64,000 nucleotides of DNA from Desulfobacterales bacterium (GTDB lineage Bacteria > Desulfobacterota > Desulfobacteria > Desulfobacterales > JAHDSC01): NCBI GenBank assembly GCA_016931455.1, contig JAFGES010000042.1:1-64000 (forward strand). The letters run 5' to 3'. Below are positions 9,234 through 17,874 of the stretch, one piece after another (the first letter of the stretch is position 1; each line of letters starts with the position of its first letter). A program made the translations under genes and the position numbers. Under the pieces are notes generated by a model. The model worked only from the letters and a program-made list of their open reading frames with translations, was not told the origin of the DNA and did not search any database.

Positions 9234-10478
9234 ATGGGACAAACAAAAATTTTTGAAGCCTTGATGACCATCACGCGGGTATGCAAGGATACAAAACTAT
9301 CTTTCAAAGCTAAACTTCATCTCATTCTCACGGAGGTTGTCAGGTGTATGAACACCGAAAAAGGATCTATAATGATCCTAAAAGGTCGAAAATACCTTGA
9401 GGTGATGGCATCAACCCATCCCGAGCTAATCGGCCTTAGACAACCTATCGACATGAAATCCCCTTCTTCCTGGGTTGTAAAAAATAATAAGGTACTTTTG
9501 ATAAACCGTATGGCCGATAAAGCGATCTTTGGAAACGATTTTCACCATTACGCCAAAGAAGCCTTTCTACTGGCACCAATCCAGAGCAATAACCGGGTTG
9601 TTGGGGTCTTGAGTGTGACTGAAAAAATGGGTGAGGATAAATTCTCTCAATCCGAACAGGAAGTATTTTTAAGCATTGCCGGTCAGGTGATTAGTGCGCT
9701 TGAAAATCACCGTCTGACCGAGTCTTTAAAAAAAAGTCGATCCTTGCTGAATAAAAAGAATATTGAGCTAAAAAGGATAGAAAAAATTCGAACTGAACTT
9801 TTTAATATGTTAATCCATGACTTAAAAGGCCCTCTATCTGATATTCTGGCCAATATCGATATTCTTTCTTATACGATTAATGATAATAATCTTGATTATG
9901 TGAAGGCTGCTCAGGCAGGTTGTGATACTCTCTATCGTATGATATCCGATCTTCTTGATATCGCAAGACTGGAAGAAGGAAATCTGAAGCTGGTATTTGA
10001 AGAGATTGAACCGGAAGATCTGATGAACGAGGCTATATCGCGATTACATACACTTGCGAAGATAAGGGAGATTAAATTCATTAAAAAGTTTCAACCATCC
10101 GAACGGAAAAATAAAATGTATGGAGATCGAGGGCTTTTACTCCGAGTTATTCAAAATTTGCTGACCAATGCGATGTGTTTTTCCGATCAAAGGGAAGCCG
10201 TTGAGGTAGGCTTTGAATTTCGAGATTCCGACAAGATTATTTTTTTTATAAGAGACAACGGGCCGGGGGTTCCCTTGGAATTTCAAGACGCCATTTTCAA
10301 TAAATTCGTTCAACTAAGTAAGAAAAAGGATGGAAGAAAATATTCAACAGGACTTGGGCTTACATTTTGCAAACTGGCTGTTGAAGCCCATGATGGAAAT
10401 ATCTTAGTTGAAAGTGATGGAATAAAGGGGAGTTGTTTTAAATTTATATTACCCATAATAAACAGAGAGATTTTATGA
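9234..10478 (+). CDS. GAF-domain sensor histidine kinase
   Basis: Soluble sensor kinase of 414 residues without transmembrane segments. A GAF sensor domain (about 15-160) is followed by a short coiled coil (about 160-188), a HisKA dimerisation domain with the phosphorylated His195 in NMLIHDLKGP, and a HATPase_c domain with the N box (VIQNLLTNAM), G1 box (IRDNGPGVP) and G2 box (STGLGLTFCK). It sits between the REC-TPR regulator and a hotdog-fold gene whose start overlaps its stop (ATGA), so all three are probably one operon. The GAF ligand is not predictable. The domain order is typical of cytoplasmic redox or small-molecule sensing kinases. Confidence 0.92.
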   Translation: MGQTKIFEALMTITRVCKDTKLSFKAKLHLILTEVVRCMNTEKGSIMILKGRKYLEVMASTHPELIGLRQPIDMKSPSSWVVKNNKVLLINRMADKAIFGNDFHHYAKEAFLLAPIQSNNRVVGVLSVTEKMGEDKFSQSEQEVFLSIAGQVISALENHRLTESLKKSRSLLNKKNIELKRIEKIRTELFNMLIHDLKGPLSDILANIDILSYTINDNNLDYVKAAQAGCDTLYRMISDLLDIARLEEGNLKLVFEEIEPEDLMNEAISRLHTLAKIREIKFIKKFQPSERKNKMYGDRGLLLRVIQNLLTNAMCFSDQREAVEVGFEFRDSDKIIFFIRDNGPGVPLEFQDAIFNKFVQLSKKKDGRKYSTGLGLTFCKLAVEAHDGNILVESDGIKGSCFKFILPIINREIL

Positions 10479-10876
10479 ATATATTTACACATCAAAAAAC
10501 GAATAAGGAATTATGTGGAAACCCCTTGCTTGTTAAAGAGGACTTTAGCCGGGTTGAACTGGTAACTAATGCGAAGATGGCGGTTGATGAATCCGGTCTG
10601 ATCCATGGCGGATTTATTTTCGGTCTTGCCGATTACGCTGCCATGATAGCCGTTAATCACCCCAACGTGGTTTTGGGTTCTGCAAATGTAAAATTTTTAA
10701 TGCCGGTTAGAATTGATGAGCGGGTTGTCGCCGAAGCCCAGGTTGATCTTAAAGAGGGGAAAAAACGAAAAGTTTCCGTAATTGTTAAAAGAGGTGATGT
10801 GAAAATTTTTGAGGGAGAATTTGCCTGTTTTGTACTTCCTGAGCACGTTTTGAGCCAGGGATTGCAAAAAAAATAA
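10475..10876 (+). CDS. Hotdog-fold protein (thioesterase/FapR-like)
   Basis: Small 133-residue hotdog-fold protein. The helix segment ESGLIHGGFIFGLADYAAM is the typical hotdog core with its HGG motif, followed by the beta strands LGSANVKFLMPVRIDERV. The family includes PaaI-like acyl-CoA thioesterases and the malonyl-CoA-binding domain of FapR. There is no helix-turn-helix, so it is not a complete FapR. The start codon overlaps the kinase stop by four bases (ATGA), a sign of translational coupling. The pairing with a two-component system suggests acyl-CoA sensing or turnover, but this is inference. Confidence 0.82.
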   Translation: MNIFTHQKTNKELCGNPLLVKEDFSRVELVTNAKMAVDESGLIHGGFIFGLADYAAMIAVNHPNVVLGSANVKFLMPVRIDERVVAEAQVDLKEGKKRKVSVIVKRGDVKIFEGEFACFVLPEHVLSQGLQKK

Positions 10877-10913
10877 AGGCCACCATTTTGTTTGTTTTTA
10901 TGCTATACAGCCG

Positions 10914-12485
10914 CTATGATTTTCGGTGAATCAGCCTTTTTTTTACAAATTTTCTGTGTTTTTTCGATGATTTTACCAATGCCTTTCTAAAGGACTGAAT
11001 TTCCATAGCCGAATTCGTCCGGCTTTCTTGCCCGGGGCTGTCCAGATTTTCCTGATAATAGGAACATGTCGCCCGCGGACATTTGAGCCCTAAGTGGTTT
11101 TTTCCATATTTAAATTCAATCAAAAATGGATTGGCGCACAAAGGACACTTGAAATGATAAGGTTTACCCCAGGTTATCAAACTGCAGCTTTGGTTGGAAC
11201 AAGCATAGTAAAATTTTTCTTTTTCAGTCTCATGACGCAGAATTTTTCCTTTTCCGCAGATGGGACAAAACTTCGTCAATTCTTCTTCAAAGGCTTCAAT
11301 TAGTTTTTCAACAGTATGTTCCGAGGTAACCGGTTTTTTTTCGATAGATGCGGTTTTAGGCAAGAGGCTGATTTTTTTTTCGGTTTGCTCGTCAGAACCT
11401 CGTATTTCAGGTTGATGATTCAGTTTGGAAAAATTTTGCTCCGTTATCAACGGAAATGGTTTTGAAGCCGTCTGTATCGTTTCAAGTTTTTGTTTTTCAA
11501 CGATTTGATTTTTTGAAAGATTATCACGCTGTGATTTTAAATTTGTTTTTTGGGTTGGCTCGGCAGGATCCGGCCGGACTTTCTCGGTTGAACTCTCATC
11601 TTTTTTTGTTGGCTTTTGTGAGCCCGATTGCATGATGTGAGAATCAGAAAAAGTTTCAGCGCTGGTCTTGGAATTTTTTAATAACCGCTCAGAGCTGTTT
11701 TGGGATAATGCAGCTCCAAAAAAGGGGGGGGGTAAGGGTGATTTTGGAAAAATTTCTTTGATGACGACTTTGTCAGTATAATCGCTTTGAATCAGTATAG
11801 CTGGTTCGGAGGATTTTGGAGGGACTCTCGACCGAATTTTCAAAAGTCTGTCACGGCGTATGCGCTTTAAATCTTCGGCCCAGTCTTTTGATTCTATCTT
11901 TATTTGTGTCTGCGAAGCGTAATTTACATTCGGCTTTTTCGTATCATCCGGTATCTTTTGTTCCGATGAAGATCCACTCCTGGAGAACAAAGCTTGGTCA
12001 AAATTGTCTAACGCCTGCTTTAAGTCCTTACGTCCTGACACGACTTCTTCAATGGTTTGCAGTGCAAAGGCGATAAGTCCTAGGCCCGACATGCCACTGA
12101 ATACATTGTCATAGGTTGCTGCCAGTGTAATAGCGGATCGGTCGGCATAATAGTTGCCATCAGAATCAAGAACAAGATATCCGTATTGTGCCAACCCCTG
12201 AATAGCAACCATGAGATCATCATCGACCAATAGACCGATATCGATAATATCGTCAAGGAATGTCTCGCGAGTATAGCGATCGGGAGGCGATTCGGGAAAA
12301 TTTTTTATTTCGTTTTCGCGTTCAACAAGTAAAAGCAAACAAGAAATTTTCAACAGATCAACCGGTATTGAAACGGGGCCCGATCTTATCTTTTTTAGCC
12401 GACTAAGATGTTTGACGATAATCCTGTCAAATTTTGTCCTCACCTCTGAATTTGAGGACATGTGATTTGTCGGGTGATTTGCCAT
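10914..12485 (-). CDS. Uncharacterised protein with C-terminal topoisomerase-type zinc ribbons
   Basis: Not a named family that I recognise. The 523-residue protein has a helical N-terminal region (about 15-160), a long polar low-complexity middle rich in Ser, Lys, Gln and Pro (about 170-400), and two C4 zinc ribbons near the C-terminus (CPIC to CSNQSC at about 407-434; CPLC to CPRATC at about 447-474) like those ending bacterial topoisomerase I. The tail is strongly basic (KKHRKFVKKR). This suggests DNA or RNA contact. It is the last gene of a minus-strand set led by the ParA-like ATPase, so a role in DNA segregation or positioning is possible but unproven. It converges on the hotdog gene with a 37-base gap. 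Confidence 0.75.
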   Translation of the reverse strand: MANHPTNHMSSNSEVRTKFDRIIVKHLSRLKKIRSGPVSIPVDLLKISCLLLLVERENEIKNFPESPPDRYTRETFLDDIIDIGLLVDDDLMVAIQGLAQYGYLVLDSDGNYYADRSAITLAATYDNVFSGMSGLGLIAFALQTIEEVVSGRKDLKQALDNFDQALFSRSGSSSEQKIPDDTKKPNVNYASQTQIKIESKDWAEDLKRIRRDRLLKIRSRVPPKSSEPAILIQSDYTDKVVIKEIFPKSPLPPPFFGAALSQNSSERLLKNSKTSAETFSDSHIMQSGSQKPTKKDESSTEKVRPDPAEPTQKTNLKSQRDNLSKNQIVEKQKLETIQTASKPFPLITEQNFSKLNHQPEIRGSDEQTEKKISLLPKTASIEKKPVTSEHTVEKLIEAFEEELTKFCPICGKGKILRHETEKEKFYYACSNQSCSLITWGKPYHFKCPLCANPFLIEFKYGKNHLGLKCPRATCSYYQENLDSPGQESRTNSAMEIQSFRKALVKSSKKHRKFVKKRLIHRKS

Positions 12486-12518
12486 TTCCCGCAGTAAAAT
12501 GCTATTCTTGAAAGTCTA

Positions 12519-12995
12519 TTATTCTCTATTTATTTCTGAAATCATTTGCGCCACTTCAGACGCCATTTGAGAAATGTTTTCCGCCGGGCCTTTTTCAGGG
12601 TCCGAAAAAGATGCTTGATCGGATTTTTCTTCTGAGATGGATTCAAAAAGGTCTATGGGTTCCAGATCGTCGTCTATTTCCGGTTCTGAGATGTCGGCCG
12701 TCGTTGTCGGACGATGTGTCTCGGAAGAATCGATAGGTGTTTTAATCGTCAGGAAATTCCCCATCCTGTCAATCAGAACTGAAATCGGCACTTTTACATC
12801 AAAATTAAGCTTATAAGCTACTTGATTATCGTAAACAACAAGATCGCCTTCTTTGTATTCAATATCGTCATGAATACTTAGATGATGCTTCTCTTTGAAA
12901 CTATTTTCGATTTTTTTCCAGTCAAGATCGCCGGTTATGGTATCAATCAGCTCCTTTTCCCCGTTTTTAATGATTTCGGAATTTGTAATTTTCAC
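12519..12995 (-). CDS. Uncharacterised acidic protein between ParA-like and zinc-ribbon genes
   Basis: No recognised family. The 158-residue protein begins MKITNSEIIKNGEKELID, has a beta-rich core to about residue 85 (EGDLVVYDNQVAYKLNFDV), then a very acidic, probably disordered stretch (SEPEIDDDLEPIDLFE) and a C-terminal amphipathic helix (AENISQMASEVAQMISEI). The shape resembles an adaptor. It sits 106 bases after the ParA-like gene and 33 bases before the zinc-ribbon gene, all on the minus strand, so the three are probably co-expressed. A ParB-type CTPase motif is absent, so it is not an ordinary ParB. Confidence 0.7.
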   Translation of the reverse strand: MKITNSEIIKNGEKELIDTITGDLDWKKIENSFKEKHHLSIHDDIEYKEGDLVVYDNQVAYKLNFDVKVPISVLIDRMGNFLTIKTPIDSSETHRPTTTADISEPEIDDDLEPIDLFESISEEKSDQASFSDPEKGPAENISQMASEVAQMISEINRE

Positions 12996-13101
12996 TTTGA
13001 TCCCCCATTCTTAAGTTTAAGCTTGTGTTCGGTTTTTACCCGGATAATTGTTTTTGTATTTCAAGTGAAGTGTTCCTGCCATGCGATACAATTGTCGATC
13101 A

Positions 13102-13896
13102 TTATTTGGTAAAAATCTTTTTCCCATCAAATTCAAGCATGTTCATTATTTCGATCGCTAGATCCAAATAAGCTTTGGCACCCTTGGATTTTATATCATA
13201 CAGTACTATCGGTTTTACGAAATCGGAAGAAGCACGCAAAATCCCGTCATAAGGAATAGTTGTAGTAAAAATATTATTTTTTAAGTTTGATGAATTAGTT
13301 TTAATGCTTTGAGCCAAAAGGTGCTCCACATTTTCATCACACATAGTAAATAGTATTCCGCCGATTTTTAAATTCGCATTCAATGTCTTTCGAACCTGTT
13401 GAACCCTATTTAAAAGACGGCCAAGGCCCTCAAGAGCGTAAATCTGATATTGCAAAGGAATCAGCAACCATTCGGAAGCGGCCAAGGCAGCCATACTCAG
13501 CGCCCCTGGAGCGGGTGAAGTGTCAATAATAATATATTCAAATTGATCTACAACTCCATGAACCAGATTTTGCAAGCTTTTTTGTATATTTACTCCTCCG
13601 GACGGATTTGTCTCAAAATGAAGTGGCCCGTATTTAGACGGTATGGCCTTCAAGAATTTAAGATCGGTGTCTGAAAGAATATCTTGAGAAGATACTTTAT
13701 GGGTAAGAAAGCTGTAAAGATCGTTTGAGAGTTTTTTCTTGTTGATGCCCAATCCTGTCGTTGCATTGCCCTGAGGATCGCAATCAATGACCAAAGTTTT
13801 TTTTTCAAATACGGCCAACGAGGCAGCAAGATTAACTGCTGTTGTCGTCTTCCCCGTTCCACCTTTCTGACTGATGATGCAAATTATATGACCCAT
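13102..13896 (-). CDS. ParA/Soj-family ATPase
   Basis: Deviant Walker-type ATPase of 264 residues. The Walker A motif KGGTGKTT lies near residues 11-18, Walker A' is DCDPQGNATTGLG and Walker B is YIIIDTSPAPGALSM. There is no N-terminal HTH, so this is a short ParA/Soj or MinD-like protein. Such ATPases form dimers on nucleoid DNA or membrane and position chromosomes, plasmids or protein complexes. No parB lies in the window; the downstream genes encode unknown proteins, so this may be an orphan positioning system. It is divergent from the SUMF1-fold gene across an AT-rich region. Confidence 0.88.
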   Translation of the reverse strand: MGHIICIISQKGGTGKTTTAVNLAASLAVFEKKTLVIDCDPQGNATTGLGINKKKLSNDLYSFLTHKVSSQDILSDTDLKFLKAIPSKYGPLHFETNPSGGVNIQKSLQNLVHGVVDQFEYIIIDTSPAPGALSMAALAASEWLLIPLQYQIYALEGLGRLLNRVQQVRKTLNANLKIGGILFTMCDENVEHLLAQSIKTNSSNLKNNIFTTTIPYDGILRASSDFVKPIVLYDIKSKGAKAYLDLAIEIMNMLEFDGKKIFTK

Positions 13897-14169
13897 TTTA
13901 AAGCCCGTTTAATAGAAAGGATGATTGAAAAGAAAAAGATTTATTTACTATAATTAAAAATATTGATAATAACTATAATCTATTGATAATAAAATAAATT
14001 AATTATATAATAATTAAATATAGTACATAAAATATATAAAGAATAAAAAAAGTTATACACAATTATCAGAAATTTTTCAAATTTTCAACATGAATAATTT
14101 TTAGTGAAAAGCATTTCAGTTGGTTTTTATTTCTGTTTATAAATAGGAAATTTACTCAAAGAGACAACT
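13897..14169. promoter_or_regulatory. AT-rich divergent intergenic region with a 12-bp direct repeat
   Basis: This 273-base spacer between divergent genes is extremely AT-rich. It holds two copies of TATTGATAATAA at 13961-13972 and 13981-13992, exactly 20 bases apart (about two helical turns), and TTATACACA at 14053-14061, one mismatch from the DnaA box. It must contain promoters for both genes, but the composition makes individual boxes unreliable. Confidence 0.5.
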
Positions 14170-15909
14170 TTGACGACTATATCATTTGAAGGCATCGACC
14201 AGGCAATATCAGCGCTGAATTATCGGACTGCTTCTTCTTTAAAATATAGACTGGTGAAGGCCGTCAGAAGTTTCTACGACACAGTCGAAGCACCGGATAA
14301 ACTCAAAGCCATCGATTCCGATCAATTAATTAAAATGGTATGGCAAACCGGTGAAGACCTTGATTTAATAAAATCAAAACAAAAAAATTTAAATATTACT
14401 AAATCTTCCGTTAATTCCGATCTAATCAAACTTTTCGAAGATAAAAAAAATCCTGAAGGTATTATTATCGGATATTTCAACACGTTTGAGATGTCCGGCC
14501 AAGCAAAAGATCAGCTTCTACGTTCATTCACAAACGCCGTAAAAACCGATCATAATATTCCTTTAAACAAAATTGCTGAAGTTTTAAATATTATCGGTGA
14601 ATTTCTGCCTGATCTAAAGCTGATTCCTGATGAAAAATTCAGGGATGAATTAGCGGAGATAAAAAAAATTATTAAGACGATGTCCGGAAATTTGGGTTTG
14701 GGGGAAAAAAGTGAAATTGTTGAAGTGATGGAAGACGGCACCGCAGATGAGTTTGAAGAGTTAAATGATAAGCGGGTTGAAGAAGTAGAGGATTATGATT
14801 GGTTGGAGGCGATTGAAGAAGATGAGATAGAGGAATTGTCCGGTCCGGCGGAGGGTCAAGGCAATGATGCTGAATACAAAGATGAAAGCGAAACGGAAGG
14901 AGATGAAATTGTTGAGGTACTTGATGAGAATGCTGCGGATGAATTCGAGTTGTTAGGTGATGAAAAGATAGAGGATTTTGGTGAGGAGGGGGCTGAATCT
15001 GATCTTGAGCAGGTTGGCTTGCCGTTTGACAACCTCAATGGAGAAGAATTTAATATTGATTGTACCGAGTTCGAGAACGAGAAAAATATCCTGGCTGAAC
15101 GATTTGACGGTTATCTTGGGGCGATGGACAGATATTATAACCAGTATATATTTGTTCCAAGAGGAGATTATATTGTCGGAACCGAAAAGCCTAAACGAGA
15201 TGAACTGAAAGCACAAAAATTGGTTCTGCCCGATTTTTATTTTGGGAAATATCCGGTTACAAATTCGATTTTTGAAGTCTTCATTGATCGAACCGGTTAT
15301 AAAACGACGGCAGAGGAACGGGGATATGGAATTGTCTATAGTGGACGTTTTCAGAAATGTGTTGATCCTAATACCGGATTGCGGAAATCCGTTTGGAATG
15401 TGACTTGCGACAGTAGGAAAGTTGAGGGTGCCTGCTGGTATCAGCCTTTCGGACCGGGTAGCAATCTACATAAAAAGAGGAGCCATCCGGTGGTTCAAGT
15501 CAGCCTGAAAGATGCATCGGCGTTTGCTGCCTGGATAGGAAAAAGACTTCCGACTGAATTTGAATGGGAGGCTGCGGCAAGGACAAGCAAAGGCAACATT
15601 TTTCCCTGGGGTAATGAATGGCAGCCCAATTTGTGTAATATTGAAAATGCGGGGGTCTCTGATACAACACCTGTCGATATGTACCCGAATGCGGCAAATG
15701 AAACCGGTATTACCGATACCTTGGGAAATATCATGGAATGGACATCTGATGAATGCAACTCTCCGCATAGTGGTAGTAAAAAGGTAATATATCATATTGC
15801 CAAAGGAGGGAGTTGGATCTCAGACAGCAAAATAAGGTTGTATTCGCGATTTAAAGTAAAAAGAGATTTCACCGCCAACATCATTGGTTTCAGATGTATC
15901 GTAGACTGA
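14170..15909 (+). CDS. SUMF1/FGE-fold domain protein with acidic linker
   Basis: The protein has 579 residues in three parts: a helical N-terminal region (1-185), a very acidic linker (about 185-295, runs of Glu and Asp), and a C-terminal SUMF1 (formylglycine-generating enzyme-like) domain (about 320-578) with RLPTEFEWEAAAR, GNIMEWTSDE and KGGSWISDSKIRLYSRFKV. In true aerobic formylglycine-generating enzymes a Cys pair lies in the last of these segments; here neither Cys is present, so sulfatase maturation by that chemistry is unlikely. Many SUMF1-fold domains are binding or effector modules. No sulfatase is nearby. The start is TTG with AGAG a few bases upstream; no signal peptide is seen, so it is probably cytoplasmic. 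Confidence 0.85.
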   Translation: MTTISFEGIDQAISALNYRTASSLKYRLVKAVRSFYDTVEAPDKLKAIDSDQLIKMVWQTGEDLDLIKSKQKNLNITKSSVNSDLIKLFEDKKNPEGIIIGYFNTFEMSGQAKDQLLRSFTNAVKTDHNIPLNKIAEVLNIIGEFLPDLKLIPDEKFRDELAEIKKIIKTMSGNLGLGEKSEIVEVMEDGTADEFEELNDKRVEEVEDYDWLEAIEEDEIEELSGPAEGQGNDAEYKDESETEGDEIVEVLDENAADEFELLGDEKIEDFGEEGAESDLEQVGLPFDNLNGEEFNIDCTEFENEKNILAERFDGYLGAMDRYYNQYIFVPRGDYIVGTEKPKRDELKAQKLVLPDFYFGKYPVTNSIFEVFIDRTGYKTTAEERGYGIVYSGRFQKCVDPNTGLRKSVWNVTCDSRKVEGACWYQPFGPGSNLHKKRSHPVVQVSLKDASAFAAWIGKRLPTEFEWEAAARTSKGNIFPWGNEWQPNLCNIENAGVSDTTPVDMYPNAANETGITDTLGNIMEWTSDECNSPHSGSKKVIYHIAKGGSWISDSKIRLYSRFKVKRDFTANIIGFRCIVD

Positions 15910-15933
15910 TAAATGCATAAAGCTTTTTTGCGA

Positions 15934-17373
15934 CTATTTCTGGACTCTTTTTTTGATCACATACTCCACATTGACTTTATCTCTCGATCCGGGGGCGATT
16001 TGAACAAATGCCGGATCAAGAGATAGGTTCACAGTTATTTTTCCTGTTTTTTCGATTTGATCGAGAGAAATTTTCTGGGTGTAAATTGTTGATATATTTT
16101 CAAGTACTTTTTTACTACCCATGACCTGAATTTTATTAGGATCAAGTCGTACTTTTTCGAGAACTAAATGCTCAGGCAACTTGCCGACCCAGTCAACTTG
16201 GACCGGTATTTTTTTTATTATCGGAACATAAAGTTCCACCTCAACAACCGACGGTTTGACGCTTTTTAAAACAATGCCCGGCGGCAAATTAATATTCTTA
16301 TCTGAAATCATAAAGGTATTTAATCCCTCAATAGCTGTATCAAGGTTTATTCTCGCCTTGACCTGTTCCGGACGAATCGATTTGATAAGAGTTGCAGATC
16401 CTGCTAATTGAAGTCGAACCGCACCGGTTGTAGTATCTAAAATTTCCATACCTGGGTCAAGACTCGTATATTCTATTGGAATTTCTACAGCCATTTGAGA
16501 TTCCAGCCCCTTTGAAAAACTGAACCAAACACCGATGACAAAAAATACGGAAGCCAGGGCGACAATACCGATTTTCAGTTTTTCTTTTTTAATGTCCTTC
16601 TTTTGGGCTGTTGCAAGTCCCAAGTGTTCCTGTAAGATTTTCGCAAGGTCATCCTTTTGAGGTATCAGTTTGACTTGGGAACCTTTTACCACAAGAACAT
16701 ATTTTCTTTCCTCAGATACCAAAACCACCAAAGCATCGGTTGCCTCGGCCAATCCTACCGCCGCTCGATGACGGGTTCCGTAATAGGAAGGCAGATCCTT
16801 GCGGTGGGATAGTGGGAGAATTACACCTACCTCAGTGATTTGATTACCTTTAATGATCACCGCACCATCATGAACTGGATTATCGTGCCAGAATATGCTC
16901 AATATCATTTCTTTGGAGACTAGGCCTTGCCAGGAAATTCCATTTTGGACGACATGTCCTAAATCATCTTTAGCGGGAAAAACGATTAATGCTCCGGTTT
17001 GTCTTCGAGCCAGTTCAAAAACACTGTCGGTGATGATTTCAAGGGGTGTGTCGGCAGGTTTGAAAGAAAAACCCCACAGGATTGCCCTTAAATTTTTAGC
17101 CTGAAGAACACTACGAATTTCATTGCGGAAAACAACGACGATAATCAGAGCGGCAACCGCCGTAATACCTTGGATCACCCAACTGGTCACAATTAATTCT
17201 AGGGAGACTGAAATTCTCTGAAAGAACCATAATAGGGCTATTCCGATCAGCACCCGAAAAGCATTGGTTTCTCTAAAAATAACAAACAAACGAAAGAGGA
17301 TATAGCTATTTAATGTGATATCAACGACATCCTGCCAGCGAATACTTGATAAAAATGCGAAAAGGGTATCCAT
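15934..17373 (-). CDS. cdaA: Diadenylate cyclase CdaA fused to YbbR domains
   Basis: Membrane enzyme making cyclic di-AMP from two ATP. Residues 1-90 hold three hydrophobic segments as in CdaA, followed by the DAC domain (about 95-250) with both signatures, DGA in NPVHDGAVII and RHR in GTRHRAAVGLAE. A further membrane segment (about 262-285) leads to periplasmic YbbR-type repeats to residue 479. In Firmicutes the cyclase and its YbbR regulator (CdaR) are two adjacent genes; here they form one polypeptide. It is the last gene of a minus-strand set containing the Mla lipid transport genes and a DUF2914 protein, suggesting a link to envelope homeostasis. Confidence 0.92.
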   Translation of the reverse strand: MDTLFAFLSSIRWQDVVDITLNSYILFRLFVIFRETNAFRVLIGIALLWFFQRISVSLELIVTSWVIQGITAVAALIIVVVFRNEIRSVLQAKNLRAILWGFSFKPADTPLEIITDSVFELARRQTGALIVFPAKDDLGHVVQNGISWQGLVSKEMILSIFWHDNPVHDGAVIIKGNQITEVGVILPLSHRKDLPSYYGTRHRAAVGLAEATDALVVLVSEERKYVLVVKGSQVKLIPQKDDLAKILQEHLGLATAQKKDIKKEKLKIGIVALASVFFVIGVWFSFSKGLESQMAVEIPIEYTSLDPGMEILDTTTGAVRLQLAGSATLIKSIRPEQVKARINLDTAIEGLNTFMISDKNINLPPGIVLKSVKPSVVEVELYVPIIKKIPVQVDWVGKLPEHLVLEKVRLDPNKIQVMGSKKVLENISTIYTQKISLDQIEKTGKITVNLSLDPAFVQIAPGSRDKVNVEYVIKKRVQK

Positions 17374-17379
17374 AGCCGA

Positions 17380-17829
17380 TTAATCCGTAATACTAAATCT
17401 TGATATATGGAGAATATTACCTTGTTGATCAATGATTTCAACTCGCCAAGGTCCTTTATCCGTTTCGCGCAGTTGAACGGTGCTAAAAGTCGACCATCGT
17501 GGCGGCTGCAAGAGTAGTTTGATCTTCGTGCTGAGGTTATCTCTGTGATACCAATTATGATAAATAAACATTTTTTCAGGTACGGGATCAAAAAAAGTAA
17601 AGCAGATAACTTTTTCAATTGAGATGGAAAAAGCAACGGCTTCGTTTTCAGGATTTAATTCTTTAATCTTTTCACACATTACCACTTGAGTTAATTTAAG
17701 CTTTTTGCTTATGGGAGTAGCAACCGGAGTTGATGTCGTATTTGCATTTTGTTGCGGGAATGCCCGGCCTAAAAGCAGAAAAGAAGTGCTCACCCAAAAA
17801 AAACAAAATATTGTTAATTTAATTTTCAT
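17380..17829 (-). CDS. Secreted DUF2914 domain protein
   Basis: Small exported protein of 149 residues. An N-terminal signal peptide (MKIKLTIFCFFWVSTSFLLL) is followed by a beta-rich domain ending in DKGPWRVEIIDQQGNIL, which matches DUF2914. Function is unknown for the family. I chose ATG at 17829, nine bases after TTGAGG; a TTG five codons upstream is also in frame. It ends seven bases before the CdaA-YbbR gene, suggesting co-translation; as an exported protein it could touch the periplasmic YbbR repeats (inference). Confidence 0.75.
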   Translation of the reverse strand: MKIKLTIFCFFWVSTSFLLLGRAFPQQNANTTSTPVATPISKKLKLTQVVMCEKIKELNPENEAVAFSISIEKVICFTFFDPVPEKMFIYHNWYHRDNLSTKIKLLLQPPRWSTFSTVQLRETDKGPWRVEIIDQQGNILHISRFSITD

Positions 17830-17874
17830 TTTTGAAAACCTCAACGCCTCAAAGGATGATTCACTGCAAAAAAA

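Noticed and set aside
13897-14169. Replication origin, from the DnaA-like box and AT-richness beside parA
   Set aside because: Only one imperfect DnaA box (TTATACACA) was found and no dnaA, gidA or parB lies nearby. An origin needs several boxes.
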